Positions 14,512 to 21,706 of a stretch of 21,706 nt of DNA are shown here, in pieces (the stretch's first letter is position 1; each line of letters begins with the position of its first letter). A model generated the notes under the pieces. The model did no database searches and was not told the origin of the DNA. It saw only the letters and a program-made list of their open reading frames with translations. This DNA comes from Prolixibacteraceae bacterium UBA6029. GTDB lineage: Bacteria > Bacteroidota > Bacteroidia > Bacteroidales > Prolixibacteraceae. The stretch is taken from the NCBI GenBank assembly GCA_002429385.1, contig DIZL01000062.1, positions 44,261-65,966 on the forward strand, given 5' to 3'. The translations under genes were made by a program, and so were the position numbers.

Positions 14512-16134
14512 ATGAGACTTATATTCAGCATTTTAATAGCAATTGTCTTTGTTGTTCTTTTCGGATGTTCCAAAAAGACTTGGGACGATCATTATAATAC
14601 TCCACCTGCCACTATAAATTCCAATGTCTGGGATGCGATCAAGGGCAAGAGTGAATTGTCGAACTTTGTGGCTTACGTCAAAAAATATAAATTAGATACT
14701 CTCTTTTCAGGAAGTAATGTTTATACTTTGTTTATTCCCAGTAATACTGCAATTGATCAGGCGCTGGGCTCTGATACAATAGGAGTGAGAGATATTAGTT
14801 ATCTGATTTCTAAACATTTTGTTGAGTCTGCTGATATTCAAGGCAAACGAAAAATTCAGACCCTTCAGTTTAAATTTGCTACGTTTGAAAATTTGAATGG
14901 CAAATTGCTTTTCGATGGTGTACCATTCACATTTGATAGTCCGCTTTATATCAATGGAAAGTATTTTGTAATGGATCAAATGGCACGTCCAAAACCAAAT
15001 TTATATCAATATTTTGCAGTCAATGTACCTGCCCTAAAAGCATATATTGACTCAAGGGATTCGATTATCGTCGATCCAAGAAGCATTGCAACAGGGTTTG
15101 ATAAAAATGGGAAGACCGTTTATGACACAATTGCTATTAAGTATAATACTTTTGAATTGGGCGTAGTCAATCAAGCAGGTTATATCGTTAAAAAGGGATG
15201 GTTTGAGGTAACGAAGGAATTTCGGGCAAATACAGCTACTTTTGTTTACCCCAAGCTCGGGAAATATCAAAATGCACTGACCGAAATGGCACAAAAACTG
15301 GGTGGTACTTATCATGACTATAATGATATTCCAATGCCCTGGCAAAACGATGTTTTGATTCCTTTTTTGCTAAAACATGGTACATTCCTGAATATGCTTG
15401 ATGCGTCAGAAATCAAAGATACGAATTCTGTCGCCTATTCAAGGAATCTGCGGAAATATACCATGAAGAACATTCAGAATGACAGTATCGTTGTAAGTTA
15501 TAAAGCAGTTGATCCTTATCTTTGCAGCAATGGCATCGCCTATGACTATGATAAATTTTCAGTGCCTGATACACTTTATTCAGGTACTACAAAATTTGAA
15601 GGTGAATGGTTGGATGTAAAAATTGGATCCAACAAGTTTAAATGGAAAGAAGGTTCGGTGAGTGTTACCCCCTCGCCCTATGAGCCTGTAACCAACTTAG
15701 TTAAAGGTGAATCCAACGACTCTGTTTTAACAGTGACCTTTGCCAAAGGATTTAAAGGACCTTATAACCTTCAGTTCCAGACACGAAATCTTTTCCCTCG
15801 TAAATACCGAATGGTGATAGGTACCAACATGGATCTTGGTGGAATTTATGATATTGTAGTAAATGGTGTTGTTGCAACAACATTTGATTATTATAGCTAT
15901 GTAAAGACAAGGGGAATAATCAATAGTGTAGAAATGGGGACAAATGGTGTCTATAAAAAATTCAGTCCCACAGGACGTTATAACCGCTTTGACTGCTATG
16001 TTAATAACATAACTACTTATGGTAAAGCAAATATAAGTATTGTCTATAAAGGCCCTGCAAGCGGAACACTTGCAGGCGCTAATGTTCCCGGGCTCTCAAT
16101 TGACTATATTGAGTTTGTCCCGGTCATAAATTAA
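14512..16134 (+). CDS. FAS1-domain lipoprotein with C-terminal beta-sandwich-like domain
   Basis: A 540-residue lipoprotein. The ATG at 14512 is preferred over the upstream ATG at 14470, because it opens directly on a signal sequence ending in VLFGC (Cys19) and avoids overlapping the previous gene. Behind the lipidated Cys comes KKTWDDHYN, a tryptophan-aspartate motif I associate with Bacteroidota FAS1 lipoproteins. A clear FAS1 domain spans about 35-160 (YTLFIPSNTAID, YFVMDQMARP). A more degenerate second one is likely at about 160-360 (GIAYDYDKFSVPD). The C-terminal part (about 365-540) is beta-rich, with the phrase KYRMVIGTNMDLGGIYDIVVNG and a final YIEFVPV. Its layout parallels the neighbour upstream, suggesting an old duplication followed by strong divergence. 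Probable surface binding protein; ligand unknown. Confidence 0.86.
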   Translation: MRLIFSILIAIVFVVLFGCSKKTWDDHYNTPPATINSNVWDAIKGKSELSNFVAYVKKYKLDTLFSGSNVYTLFIPSNTAIDQALGSDTIGVRDISYLISKHFVESADIQGKRKIQTLQFKFATFENLNGKLLFDGVPFTFDSPLYINGKYFVMDQMARPKPNLYQYFAVNVPALKAYIDSRDSIIVDPRSIATGFDKNGKTVYDTIAIKYNTFELGVVNQAGYIVKKGWFEVTKEFRANTATFVYPKLGKYQNALTEMAQKLGGTYHDYNDIPMPWQNDVLIPFLLKHGTFLNMLDASEIKDTNSVAYSRNLRKYTMKNIQNDSIVVSYKAVDPYLCSNGIAYDYDKFSVPDTLYSGTTKFEGEWLDVKIGSNKFKWKEGSVSVTPSPYEPVTNLVKGESNDSVLTVTFAKGFKGPYNLQFQTRNLFPRKYRMVIGTNMDLGGIYDIVVNGVVATTFDYYSYVKTRGIINSVEMGTNGVYKKFSPTGRYNRFDCYVNNITTYGKANISIVYKGPASGTLAGANVPGLSIDYIEFVPVIN

Positions 16135-16191
16135 TAAATTAAGAAAAAACCAGCTAAGTTATTCTGATTTTAATCTGGCCAAATCTATAAA

Positions 16192-19100
16192 ATGAAAATT
16201 GATACAATGATTTATAACCTATTCACCACTGTAAACTGGAAAAAAGCGCTGCTTATTATTCCTGTGTTGCTTATGAGTTTGTTTTCATCGCAGGCCCAGA
16301 GCCAAATGGCGAAAGACTCAATTCTTGTAAAGGGAGTGATCGTTTCAGGAAAAAACATTCCGTTGTCAAATATCACTATAAGTGTTGAAGGATCACAACA
16401 ATTGCCGGTAATAACCAACGATGCCGGAGAATTCAGCATTAAATCGAGCGTTGGTGATAACTGGTTGATTATTTCACCGGCAAGTGATTTTAAAACCAAA
16501 CGGGTATTTCTGAACGAGAGGGATCAATTGAAGATTTATCTTACTTCGAATGATTTATCGTCAGGTGATGATCCGTTGAATATTCTTTCTCAAAAATTGA
16601 TTAAGAAAGACATCGTTTCATCCTATTTTGACGTGAATACCTCTGATATTTCTAAAACAGGAGCAGTTTCCATCGACGAATTTATGCAGGGAAAAGTTCC
16701 CGGAATGAATATTACCCGAAGAGACGGTTCGCCTGGTAGTGGCGCTGTTTCATTCATACGGGGCGTGAATTCGATCATGACAAATACGCAGCCTTTGTAT
16801 ATTATTGATGGTATTCCAGTGGAAAATTTTGGCCTTTTTCAATCAAATCTGAAGGGCTATTCTTATGATCCGCTACTTGGACTAAATCCAATTGATGTTT
16901 CAAGTGTTACAGTAGTCAAAGACCCAACAGTTACCTCTGCTTATGGATCAAAAGCATCCAATGGAGTGATCTTTATTGAAACGCTTGATCCGAGCGCCAC
17001 TCAGACTTCAATTGATGTGGATCTTCGTTCAGGATATTCACTTTCACCTTCCAACTTAATTCCACAACTCAATGGCGGTCAATTTAAAACTCTGGCCAAC
17101 GAGGAATTGTTTTCTTCAGGATTGACAGAAGAAGCTACCGAACTTGCTTATCCCAGTCTATTTCTTAAGCCTACTGATGCTCATTTTATTGATTATCAAC
17201 ACGATACTAACTGGCAGGATAAGGTTTTTCAAAATTCTTCGTTTACGAATTTCAATCTGAAAGTAAAGGGTGGGGATGCAATTGCACGTTACGGGCTTTC
17301 ATTTGGTTACACAAGCAATAAAGGAATCATTCAAAATACAAGTTACGATAGTTATAATATCAGATTTGTTACCCGTACAAATGTTTTTAGGTGGTTAAGA
17401 ATGAATGCCGGTGTTTCCATGAACTACAGTACCTCAAATATGAAGGAAGCTGCAACCTCGAATGAAACCAGTCCGATTTTAGCAGGTCTGAGCAAGTCAC
17501 CACTGCTTAATCCTTATCAATATGATAGTAATGGAAATATGATTACCACTTTAAGCGAAGTAAATGAAATTAATCGCAAGGTTGATGAATTTGGAATAAG
17601 TAATCCGGTTGCAATTATTAATTCATTTAAAGCCAATAATACCAATTATCATTTTATATCTACTATTGGACTTGAGGGTACAATTACAAAGAATCTTTTG
17701 CTTAATTCAAACTTTGGCCTGACATACAATGATTTAAAAGAGAATATTTTTATGCCGTTTCATGGCATGGCACTCTACAATAACGGCGAAGCTTACAACG
17801 TTGCCAAGAATACGAACAACTATTTATTCTCGTTCTACAACAATACTTATCTTACTTATAAAAAAGTTTTCAATAAAGTGCACAATTTCTCTTCCAATAC
17901 CGGTGTAAATATTCAGACAAACAGGTATCAGTTGGATTGGGGAATGGCTATGAATTCACAGTTTAATGATAAGTACCAGAAACTTCAGGATGGTGTCAAT
18001 AATCTGCGCCAAATTGGAGGTGACAATCGTAGTTGGGATTGGCTTTCAGTATATGAGAACCTGAATTACAGTTACAAAGACAAGTACATGGTTTCTGCCA
18101 GTGCTTCGCTTGACGGTTCTTCAAGAATTGGTGATCAGGCTATCAACACATTAAATATTGCCGGTAATCCATTTGGGGTGTTCTATTCAGGCGGACTTGG
18201 ATGGCGCTTATCCAGCGAATCATTCCTGAAAAATCTGAGCTGGTTGGACGAACTAAAATTGAGAGGTTCTTATGGAACATCCGGTAATGATGACGTCGGT
18301 GAAGCAAATGCTACCAATTACTACCAAACTGTATTTTATCGTTCGGCAACAGGGCTTTATCCAGCCATTATACCAAACCCTAAATTGAGCTATGAAAGAG
18401 TTAGTCAGATCAATACCGGGGCTGATATTGGTGTGTTGGGAAACAGATTAAGAGGAACAGTTGAGTGGTTTAAGTCAACAACAGACGATATGCTGATCCT
18501 TACACCGCTGCCACCGTATTTGGGTTACGGCTTCCGTCCTGAAAATGGAGGAAAAATGCAAAATACAGGTATTGAGGCAAATGCTTTTTTACGGATCATC
18601 AACGGAACATCATTTAAATGGGATGTACAGGGTAACTTTTCAAAGGTTAAAAACGAAATATTGGCTTTGAAAGGTGATAAGATCATTTCAGAGATTCAAG
18701 GAGGTGAAATTGTAAATCAGGTTGGTTCACCGGCAAACAGTTTTTACGGCTATATTTTCCAGGGTGTTTATTCCACCACAGCAGAAGCAAATGCAGCCAA
18801 TTTAGTGAACGATAAACTTGTTAAATACGTGGGTGGAGATGCTAAATTTGCCGATATATCAGGACCAAATGGGGTACCGGATGGCGTTATTAATCAATAT
18901 GATAAAACTGCAATTGGTTCATCAATGCCAACTTTTTATGCCGGTTTCCAAAATACATTTACCTATAAAAAATGGACTTTGAATACCACTATCAATGTGG
19001 TTTCAGGCAATAAAATATTCAATTATGTGCGTTACCAAAATGAAATGATGTCTGGTCTTCAAAATCAAAGCGCCAGTGTTCTTAACAGATGGCAGTTTGA

Positions 19101-19416
19101 AGGTCAGCAGACCAATGTACCTCGTGCTTTGATGAATGACCCTGTTGGAAACTCTGCTTTTTCGACGCGTTGGATTGAAGATGGTTCTTATTTGCGGGTT
19201 CAGAACGTTTCTTTGAGCTATACAATTGCAAACAAATTCCTGTCTTTCAGGAATGCCGAGATTTATGTATCAGCCAACAATGTTTTGACAGTGTCTAAAT
19301 ATTTGGGTTACGATCCCGAATTTTCGTATTCCTATTCCCATTCAGAACAAGGCATCGATTATGGTCAGACACCTCAGGCCAGACAATTTATTATTGGTAT
19401 TAAACTTGGATTATAA
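16192..19416 (+). CDS. Second SusC/RagA-family TonB-linked outer-membrane receptor
   Basis: A 1074-residue TonB-dependent barrel, the second SusC of the operon. A signal peptide ends near SSQAQSQ. A carboxypeptidase-regulatory-like domain follows (about 43-115, VKGVIVSGKNIPLSNITISV). The plug domain includes DEFMQGKVPGMNI (about 163), SFIRGVNSIM, PLYIIDGIPVE (about 202) and VTVVKDPTVTSAYGSKASNG. The barrel runs to the C-terminal strand QFIIGIKLGL. The loop that carries an EF-hand-like motif in the first SusC is altered here to DISGPNGVPDGVINQYD (about 887-903), so calcium binding is less certain. The two SusC proteins differ throughout the barrel and are probably not a recent duplication. The ATG at 16192 is kept; a second ATG at 16207 is possible. 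Its lid is the SusD gene 19 bp downstream. Confidence 0.95.
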   Translation: MKIDTMIYNLFTTVNWKKALLIIPVLLMSLFSSQAQSQMAKDSILVKGVIVSGKNIPLSNITISVEGSQQLPVITNDAGEFSIKSSVGDNWLIISPASDFKTKRVFLNERDQLKIYLTSNDLSSGDDPLNILSQKLIKKDIVSSYFDVNTSDISKTGAVSIDEFMQGKVPGMNITRRDGSPGSGAVSFIRGVNSIMTNTQPLYIIDGIPVENFGLFQSNLKGYSYDPLLGLNPIDVSSVTVVKDPTVTSAYGSKASNGVIFIETLDPSATQTSIDVDLRSGYSLSPSNLIPQLNGGQFKTLANEELFSSGLTEEATELAYPSLFLKPTDAHFIDYQHDTNWQDKVFQNSSFTNFNLKVKGGDAIARYGLSFGYTSNKGIIQNTSYDSYNIRFVTRTNVFRWLRMNAGVSMNYSTSNMKEAATSNETSPILAGLSKSPLLNPYQYDSNGNMITTLSEVNEINRKVDEFGISNPVAIINSFKANNTNYHFISTIGLEGTITKNLLLNSNFGLTYNDLKENIFMPFHGMALYNNGEAYNVAKNTNNYLFSFYNNTYLTYKKVFNKVHNFSSNTGVNIQTNRYQLDWGMAMNSQFNDKYQKLQDGVNNLRQIGGDNRSWDWLSVYENLNYSYKDKYMVSASASLDGSSRIGDQAINTLNIAGNPFGVFYSGGLGWRLSSESFLKNLSWLDELKLRGSYGTSGNDDVGEANATNYYQTVFYRSATGLYPAIIPNPKLSYERVSQINTGADIGVLGNRLRGTVEWFKSTTDDMLILTPLPPYLGYGFRPENGGKMQNTGIEANAFLRIINGTSFKWDVQGNFSKVKNEILALKGDKIISEIQGGEIVNQVGSPANSFYGYIFQGVYSTTAEANAANLVNDKLVKYVGGDAKFADISGPNGVPDGVINQYDKTAIGSSMPTFYAGFQNTFTYKKWTLNTTINVVSGNKIFNYVRYQNEMMSGLQNQSASVLNRWQFEGQQTNVPRALMNDPVGNSAFSTRWIEDGSYLRVQNVSLSYTIANKFLSFRNAEIYVSANNVLTVSKYLGYDPEFSYSYSHSEQGIDYGQTPQARQFIIGIKLGL

Positions 19417-19435
19417 AATTTATTAAATATAGATC

Positions 19436-21328
19436 ATGCTTAAAAATCTGAAATATTCCGTTGTTATCATTTCGGTTATGATATCAATGATTTTTCTTCC
19501 TTCGTGCAAGGATTTTCTTAATCCACCACAGGAATTGAAATTGACGCAGGATAAGTTATTCAAGGATTGGTTTGAATATAGAGCCGTAGGAATGGGATTG
19601 TACGGTTTACAATCGAAATTGGTTGAACAATTGGTCATATTAGGTGAACTTCGTGGAGACTTGTTGACTGTGACTCCCAATGCCGATGCCGATTTGGTTG
19701 AAATCAATAATTTCAAAGTATCAAAGACCAACAAATATGCCTCGCCTGTTAATTTTTTTAAGTTGATTGCAGCGTGTAATAATTTGATCAGGGAATTAAA
19801 AGCCAAACATCCTGAAGTTATTGACTTAGCGAATAAAAATACTTCAAACTATGACAAATTGTATGGAGAAGCGCTTTGTATGCGTGCCTGGGCATACTTT
19901 AATGCTGTTAGAATTTATGGGAAAGTGCCGCTTATCCATGAATCGTTGACGACAGTGGAAGATATTGAACAATATCTGAATTCGACCTCTACTTACCGTG
20001 ATACAACTACTGTTTATCAGAAGGATGGTTTTAATTTCGTTAAACATGACACCATCATTACTCTTACAAAGCAATACTATGATATCGACATGGTTGAGAA
20101 TGTTTTCATCAATCAATTGGAAACTGAAGTTAAAGTTGTTGGGGTGGACTATAACGCAGATCAGAATGATGCAACATGGGCAGTTACCGCTTGGAATACC
20201 TTTTCATGGCATGCCTTGTTGGGTCAAATGTACCTTACTCAGGGCAATTTAAGTAAAGCAGCAAGCCATCTGAATGAAATAGTTGGAAAAGGAGCCTCTG
20301 GCAATATTTTACCTGATTATCGGTATCAGTTAAACAGTTTATTTGCGGGTCTCAATTGGAGTAATATATTTATAGGAGTTCCGGATAATCATGAACATAT
20401 TTTTACATTGCAGTTTGATAAGAACCAACAGGAACAAAATGGTTTTCAACGGTTGTTTGATTTAACCACACCTGGTGAATATATGCTGAAACCAACCAAA
20501 GCAGCCATTCTATACTGGGAGGGGCTTTGGCGGGGATACAATCTTATCGTCAATTCTGCCAATCCTGCACTCACCAGGTTGGATCCAATTAATCCCGGCG
20601 TGCCAAGTGATTTTTACCGAGGTTATGGCACCTCATATATATACCGGAAAAATGGAGTGATATTGGATCCAATTGAATATCAGAAGATGTTGATCGCCAA
20701 ATCAGAAAGCGACGTTCGTACTTATACCACCATTATGGATGGTGTTGATACCCTTGTTTATAAATATACAACTGGTAAAAGTCCGTATGATCAGGATGCC
20801 AATTTCATTGTATATCGGGCTGGCGGAATTCACCTGGAACTTGCTGAAATCTATACATGGTTGTCTGAAAATATAAATGGACAGCAATCAGCTCGTCCCA
20901 ACACTGCGCTTGGCATTGTGAACGATGGAAGTTATTACAGTGTGCTGGCGAATCGTGTTCAGCTTGGAATTCGTGGCCGTGCCGGATATAATTATACTCA
21001 ATATGATCTGATTTCTACCAATAACATCATATATCAAATGGATCCAAATACCAATAAGGTTTTGGGTTACGTTGATTATTCAAATAACCTTTTGAAAAAA
21101 CAAACCTATCTTGAAGAACAGATTATGGACGAAAAAGCAAGGGAACTTGCTTTCGAAGGGGAACGTTTCTACGATTTGATGCGTATTGCTAAACGCAGAA
21201 AGACATATCTTCCGAATGATGATTATTTGGCAAAAAAAGTTTCTGCAAAATATCCTTCAGGACAAAGTCAAGCCATGTACAATTATTTGCTCAACGAAAA
21301 AAACTGGTATATCAATATGTTTGATTAA
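19436..21328 (+). CDS. Second SusD/RagB-family nutrient-binding outer-membrane lipoprotein
   Basis: A 630-residue SusD-type surface lipoprotein, longer than the first one (492) and at the upper end of the family. The leader ends in LPSC with Cys24, followed by KDFLNPP. The TPR-like helices include GEALCMRAWAYFNAVRIYGK (about 144-163) and WHALLGQMYLTQGNLSKAA (about 254-272). Between them, about 171-235 form an extra acidic and Thr-rich segment (TSTYRDTTTVYQKDG, TIITLTKQYYDIDMVENV) with no counterpart in the shorter paralogue. The C-terminal signature MDEKARELAFEGERFYDLMR lies near 564-583. It is the last gene of the operon, 25 bp before the terminator hairpin, and should be the lid of the second SusC. 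Confidence 0.94.
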   Translation: MLKNLKYSVVIISVMISMIFLPSCKDFLNPPQELKLTQDKLFKDWFEYRAVGMGLYGLQSKLVEQLVILGELRGDLLTVTPNADADLVEINNFKVSKTNKYASPVNFFKLIAACNNLIRELKAKHPEVIDLANKNTSNYDKLYGEALCMRAWAYFNAVRIYGKVPLIHESLTTVEDIEQYLNSTSTYRDTTTVYQKDGFNFVKHDTIITLTKQYYDIDMVENVFINQLETEVKVVGVDYNADQNDATWAVTAWNTFSWHALLGQMYLTQGNLSKAASHLNEIVGKGASGNILPDYRYQLNSLFAGLNWSNIFIGVPDNHEHIFTLQFDKNQQEQNGFQRLFDLTTPGEYMLKPTKAAILYWEGLWRGYNLIVNSANPALTRLDPINPGVPSDFYRGYGTSYIYRKNGVILDPIEYQKMLIAKSESDVRTYTTIMDGVDTLVYKYTTGKSPYDQDANFIVYRAGGIHLELAEIYTWLSENINGQQSARPNTALGIVNDGSYYSVLANRVQLGIRGRAGYNYTQYDLISTNNIIYQMDPNTNKVLGYVDYSNNLLKKQTYLEEQIMDEKARELAFEGERFYDLMRIAKRRKTYLPNDDYLAKKVSAKYPSGQSQAMYNYLLNEKNWYINMFD

Positions 21329-21353
21329 TTACTGTTTTATTGGATAAATAGAT

Positions 21354-21388
21354 ATGGTAACCTGAGTTTTCAGGTTGCCATTTTTTTT
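21354..21388 (+). terminator. Intrinsic terminator of the FAS1/SusCD operon
   Basis: ATGGTAACCTGA at 21354-21365 pairs with TCAGGTTGCCAT at 21370-21381 (12 bp including one G-T pair) around a GTTT loop, followed by eight T residues at 21381-21388. This is a textbook rho-independent terminator and defines the 3' end of the seven-gene transcript. Confidence 0.9.
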
Positions 21389-21420
21389 GAGGTCAAGCCA
21401 TGAAGGAATAAGGGGCTTTG

Positions 21421-21474
21421 TTGTAATTGTTGTAATTGTTGTTGGTGTTGTAATTGTTATTGGTGTTGTTGGGG
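21421..21474. repeat. 9-bp imperfect tandem repeat, six units
   Basis: Six 9-bp units starting at 21421 follow TTGTAATTG or TTGTTGGTG variants. Two 18-bp double units (21431-21448 and 21449-21466) differ at a single base. On the minus strand the array reads as an Asn/Tyr/Thr-rich stretch in an open frame of about 40 codons (21396-21515) that ends in a stop at 21393-21395 but has no start codon, so it may be the remnant of a gene end or simply non-coding repeat. Confidence 0.8.
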
Positions 21475-21533
21475 TTTCTATAGTTTCTGTTGTTACTTAG
21501 GGTCTGCTGAAAGACTCAATGCAGGTTCGGATT

Positions 21534-21599
21534 GACCTCAGAGAGGTCACCTATTTATAGAAAATGGTGATTAGAGAGCTATTCGACCCCAGGAGGTCG
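21534..21599. repeat. Pair of GACC/GGTC hairpins
   Basis: GACCTC-AGA-GAGGTC at 21534-21548 is a perfect 6-bp stem. CGACC and GGTCG at 21584-21588 and 21595-21599 form a second small stem with a related sequence, 35 bases further on. The arrangement suggests a short structured intergenic repeat rather than a gene. No T run follows either stem. Confidence 0.5.
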
Positions 21600-21626
21600 T
21601 ATATCTGCATGGTTGATCAATTTTCT

Positions 21627-21644
21627 ACCCCGATTACTCGGGGT
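21627..21644. repeat. Short palindrome, CCCG/CGGG family
   Basis: ACCCCGA-TTAC-TCGGGGT has perfect 7-bp arms and matches the family seen upstream of the regulator, more than 20 kb away. TCCGGGA follows directly at 21648-21654. Confidence 0.75.
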
Positions 21645-21706
21645 CCCTCCGGGATAATTCACCAAACCCTACTTATTGATTTTTCTTTTTCCAGACGGCC
21701 TGGAAA

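Larger units (their letters stand above)
21389..21706. other. Intergenic tail with repeats, no gene
   Basis: After the terminator I see no gene with a start and recognisable product on either strand. The stretch contains the 9-bp tandem repeat, the paired GACC/GGTC hairpins and a CCCG/CGGG palindrome. A gene on either strand could begin or end just beyond the right edge. Confidence 0.65.

Noticed and set aside
16135..16191. Internal promoter before the second SusC
   Set aside because: The nearest -7-like element (TAATCTGG) has two mismatches and no TTTG partner at suitable spacing; read-through from the upstream promoter is simpler.

Overview
The window looks like a chromosomal segment of a Bacteroidota member, most likely a Bacteroidales/Marinilabiliales-type free-living organism. 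This rests on a one-polypeptide hybrid two-component regulator, two SusC/SusD-type outer-membrane pairs, a string of surface lipoproteins, weak Shine-Dalgarno sequences and a promoter fitting the Bacteroidetes TTTG...TAnnTTTG pattern. No tRNA, rRNA, integrase, transposase or CRISPR array was recognised, and genus cannot be named from the sequence alone.

Layout. Bases 1-1313 carry no convincing gene but are packed with repeats: an 11-bp tandem array, a terminator-like hairpin, two diverged copies of a roughly 0.25-kb unit built around a long inverted repeat, and at least seven copies of a short GC-rich palindrome family (CCCG-n-TA-n-CGGG). Bases 1314-5588 encode a 1424-residue hybrid two-component system (HTCS) sensor/regulator. 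Its histidine-kinase ATPase domain contains an in-frame palindromic repeat insertion. After a 149-bp gap with a good promoter and a possible operator come seven same-strand genes with gaps of 3 to 57 bp, closed by a strong intrinsic terminator at 21354-21388. Their order is FAS1 lipoprotein, SusC, SusD, FAS1 lipoprotein, FAS1 lipoprotein, SusC, SusD. The last 318 bases hold a 9-bp tandem repeat and further small hairpins.

How the genes probably work together (inference). The periplasmic beta-propeller of the HTCS would sense a breakdown product and switch on the seven-gene operon through its AraC-type DNA-binding domain. The two SusC barrels with their SusD lids would import an oligomer across the outer membrane using TonB energy. 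The three fasciclin (FAS1) lipoproteins would sit at the cell surface as binding or adhesive accessory proteins, in place of the usual SusE/SusF-type binding proteins. No glycoside hydrolase, polysaccharide lyase, sulfatase or peptidase lies in the window, so the substrate is unknown and the degrading enzymes, if any, must be elsewhere. The unusual features are the three-FAS1/two-SusCD architecture and the palindromic repeats that have entered coding sequence without breaking the frame.
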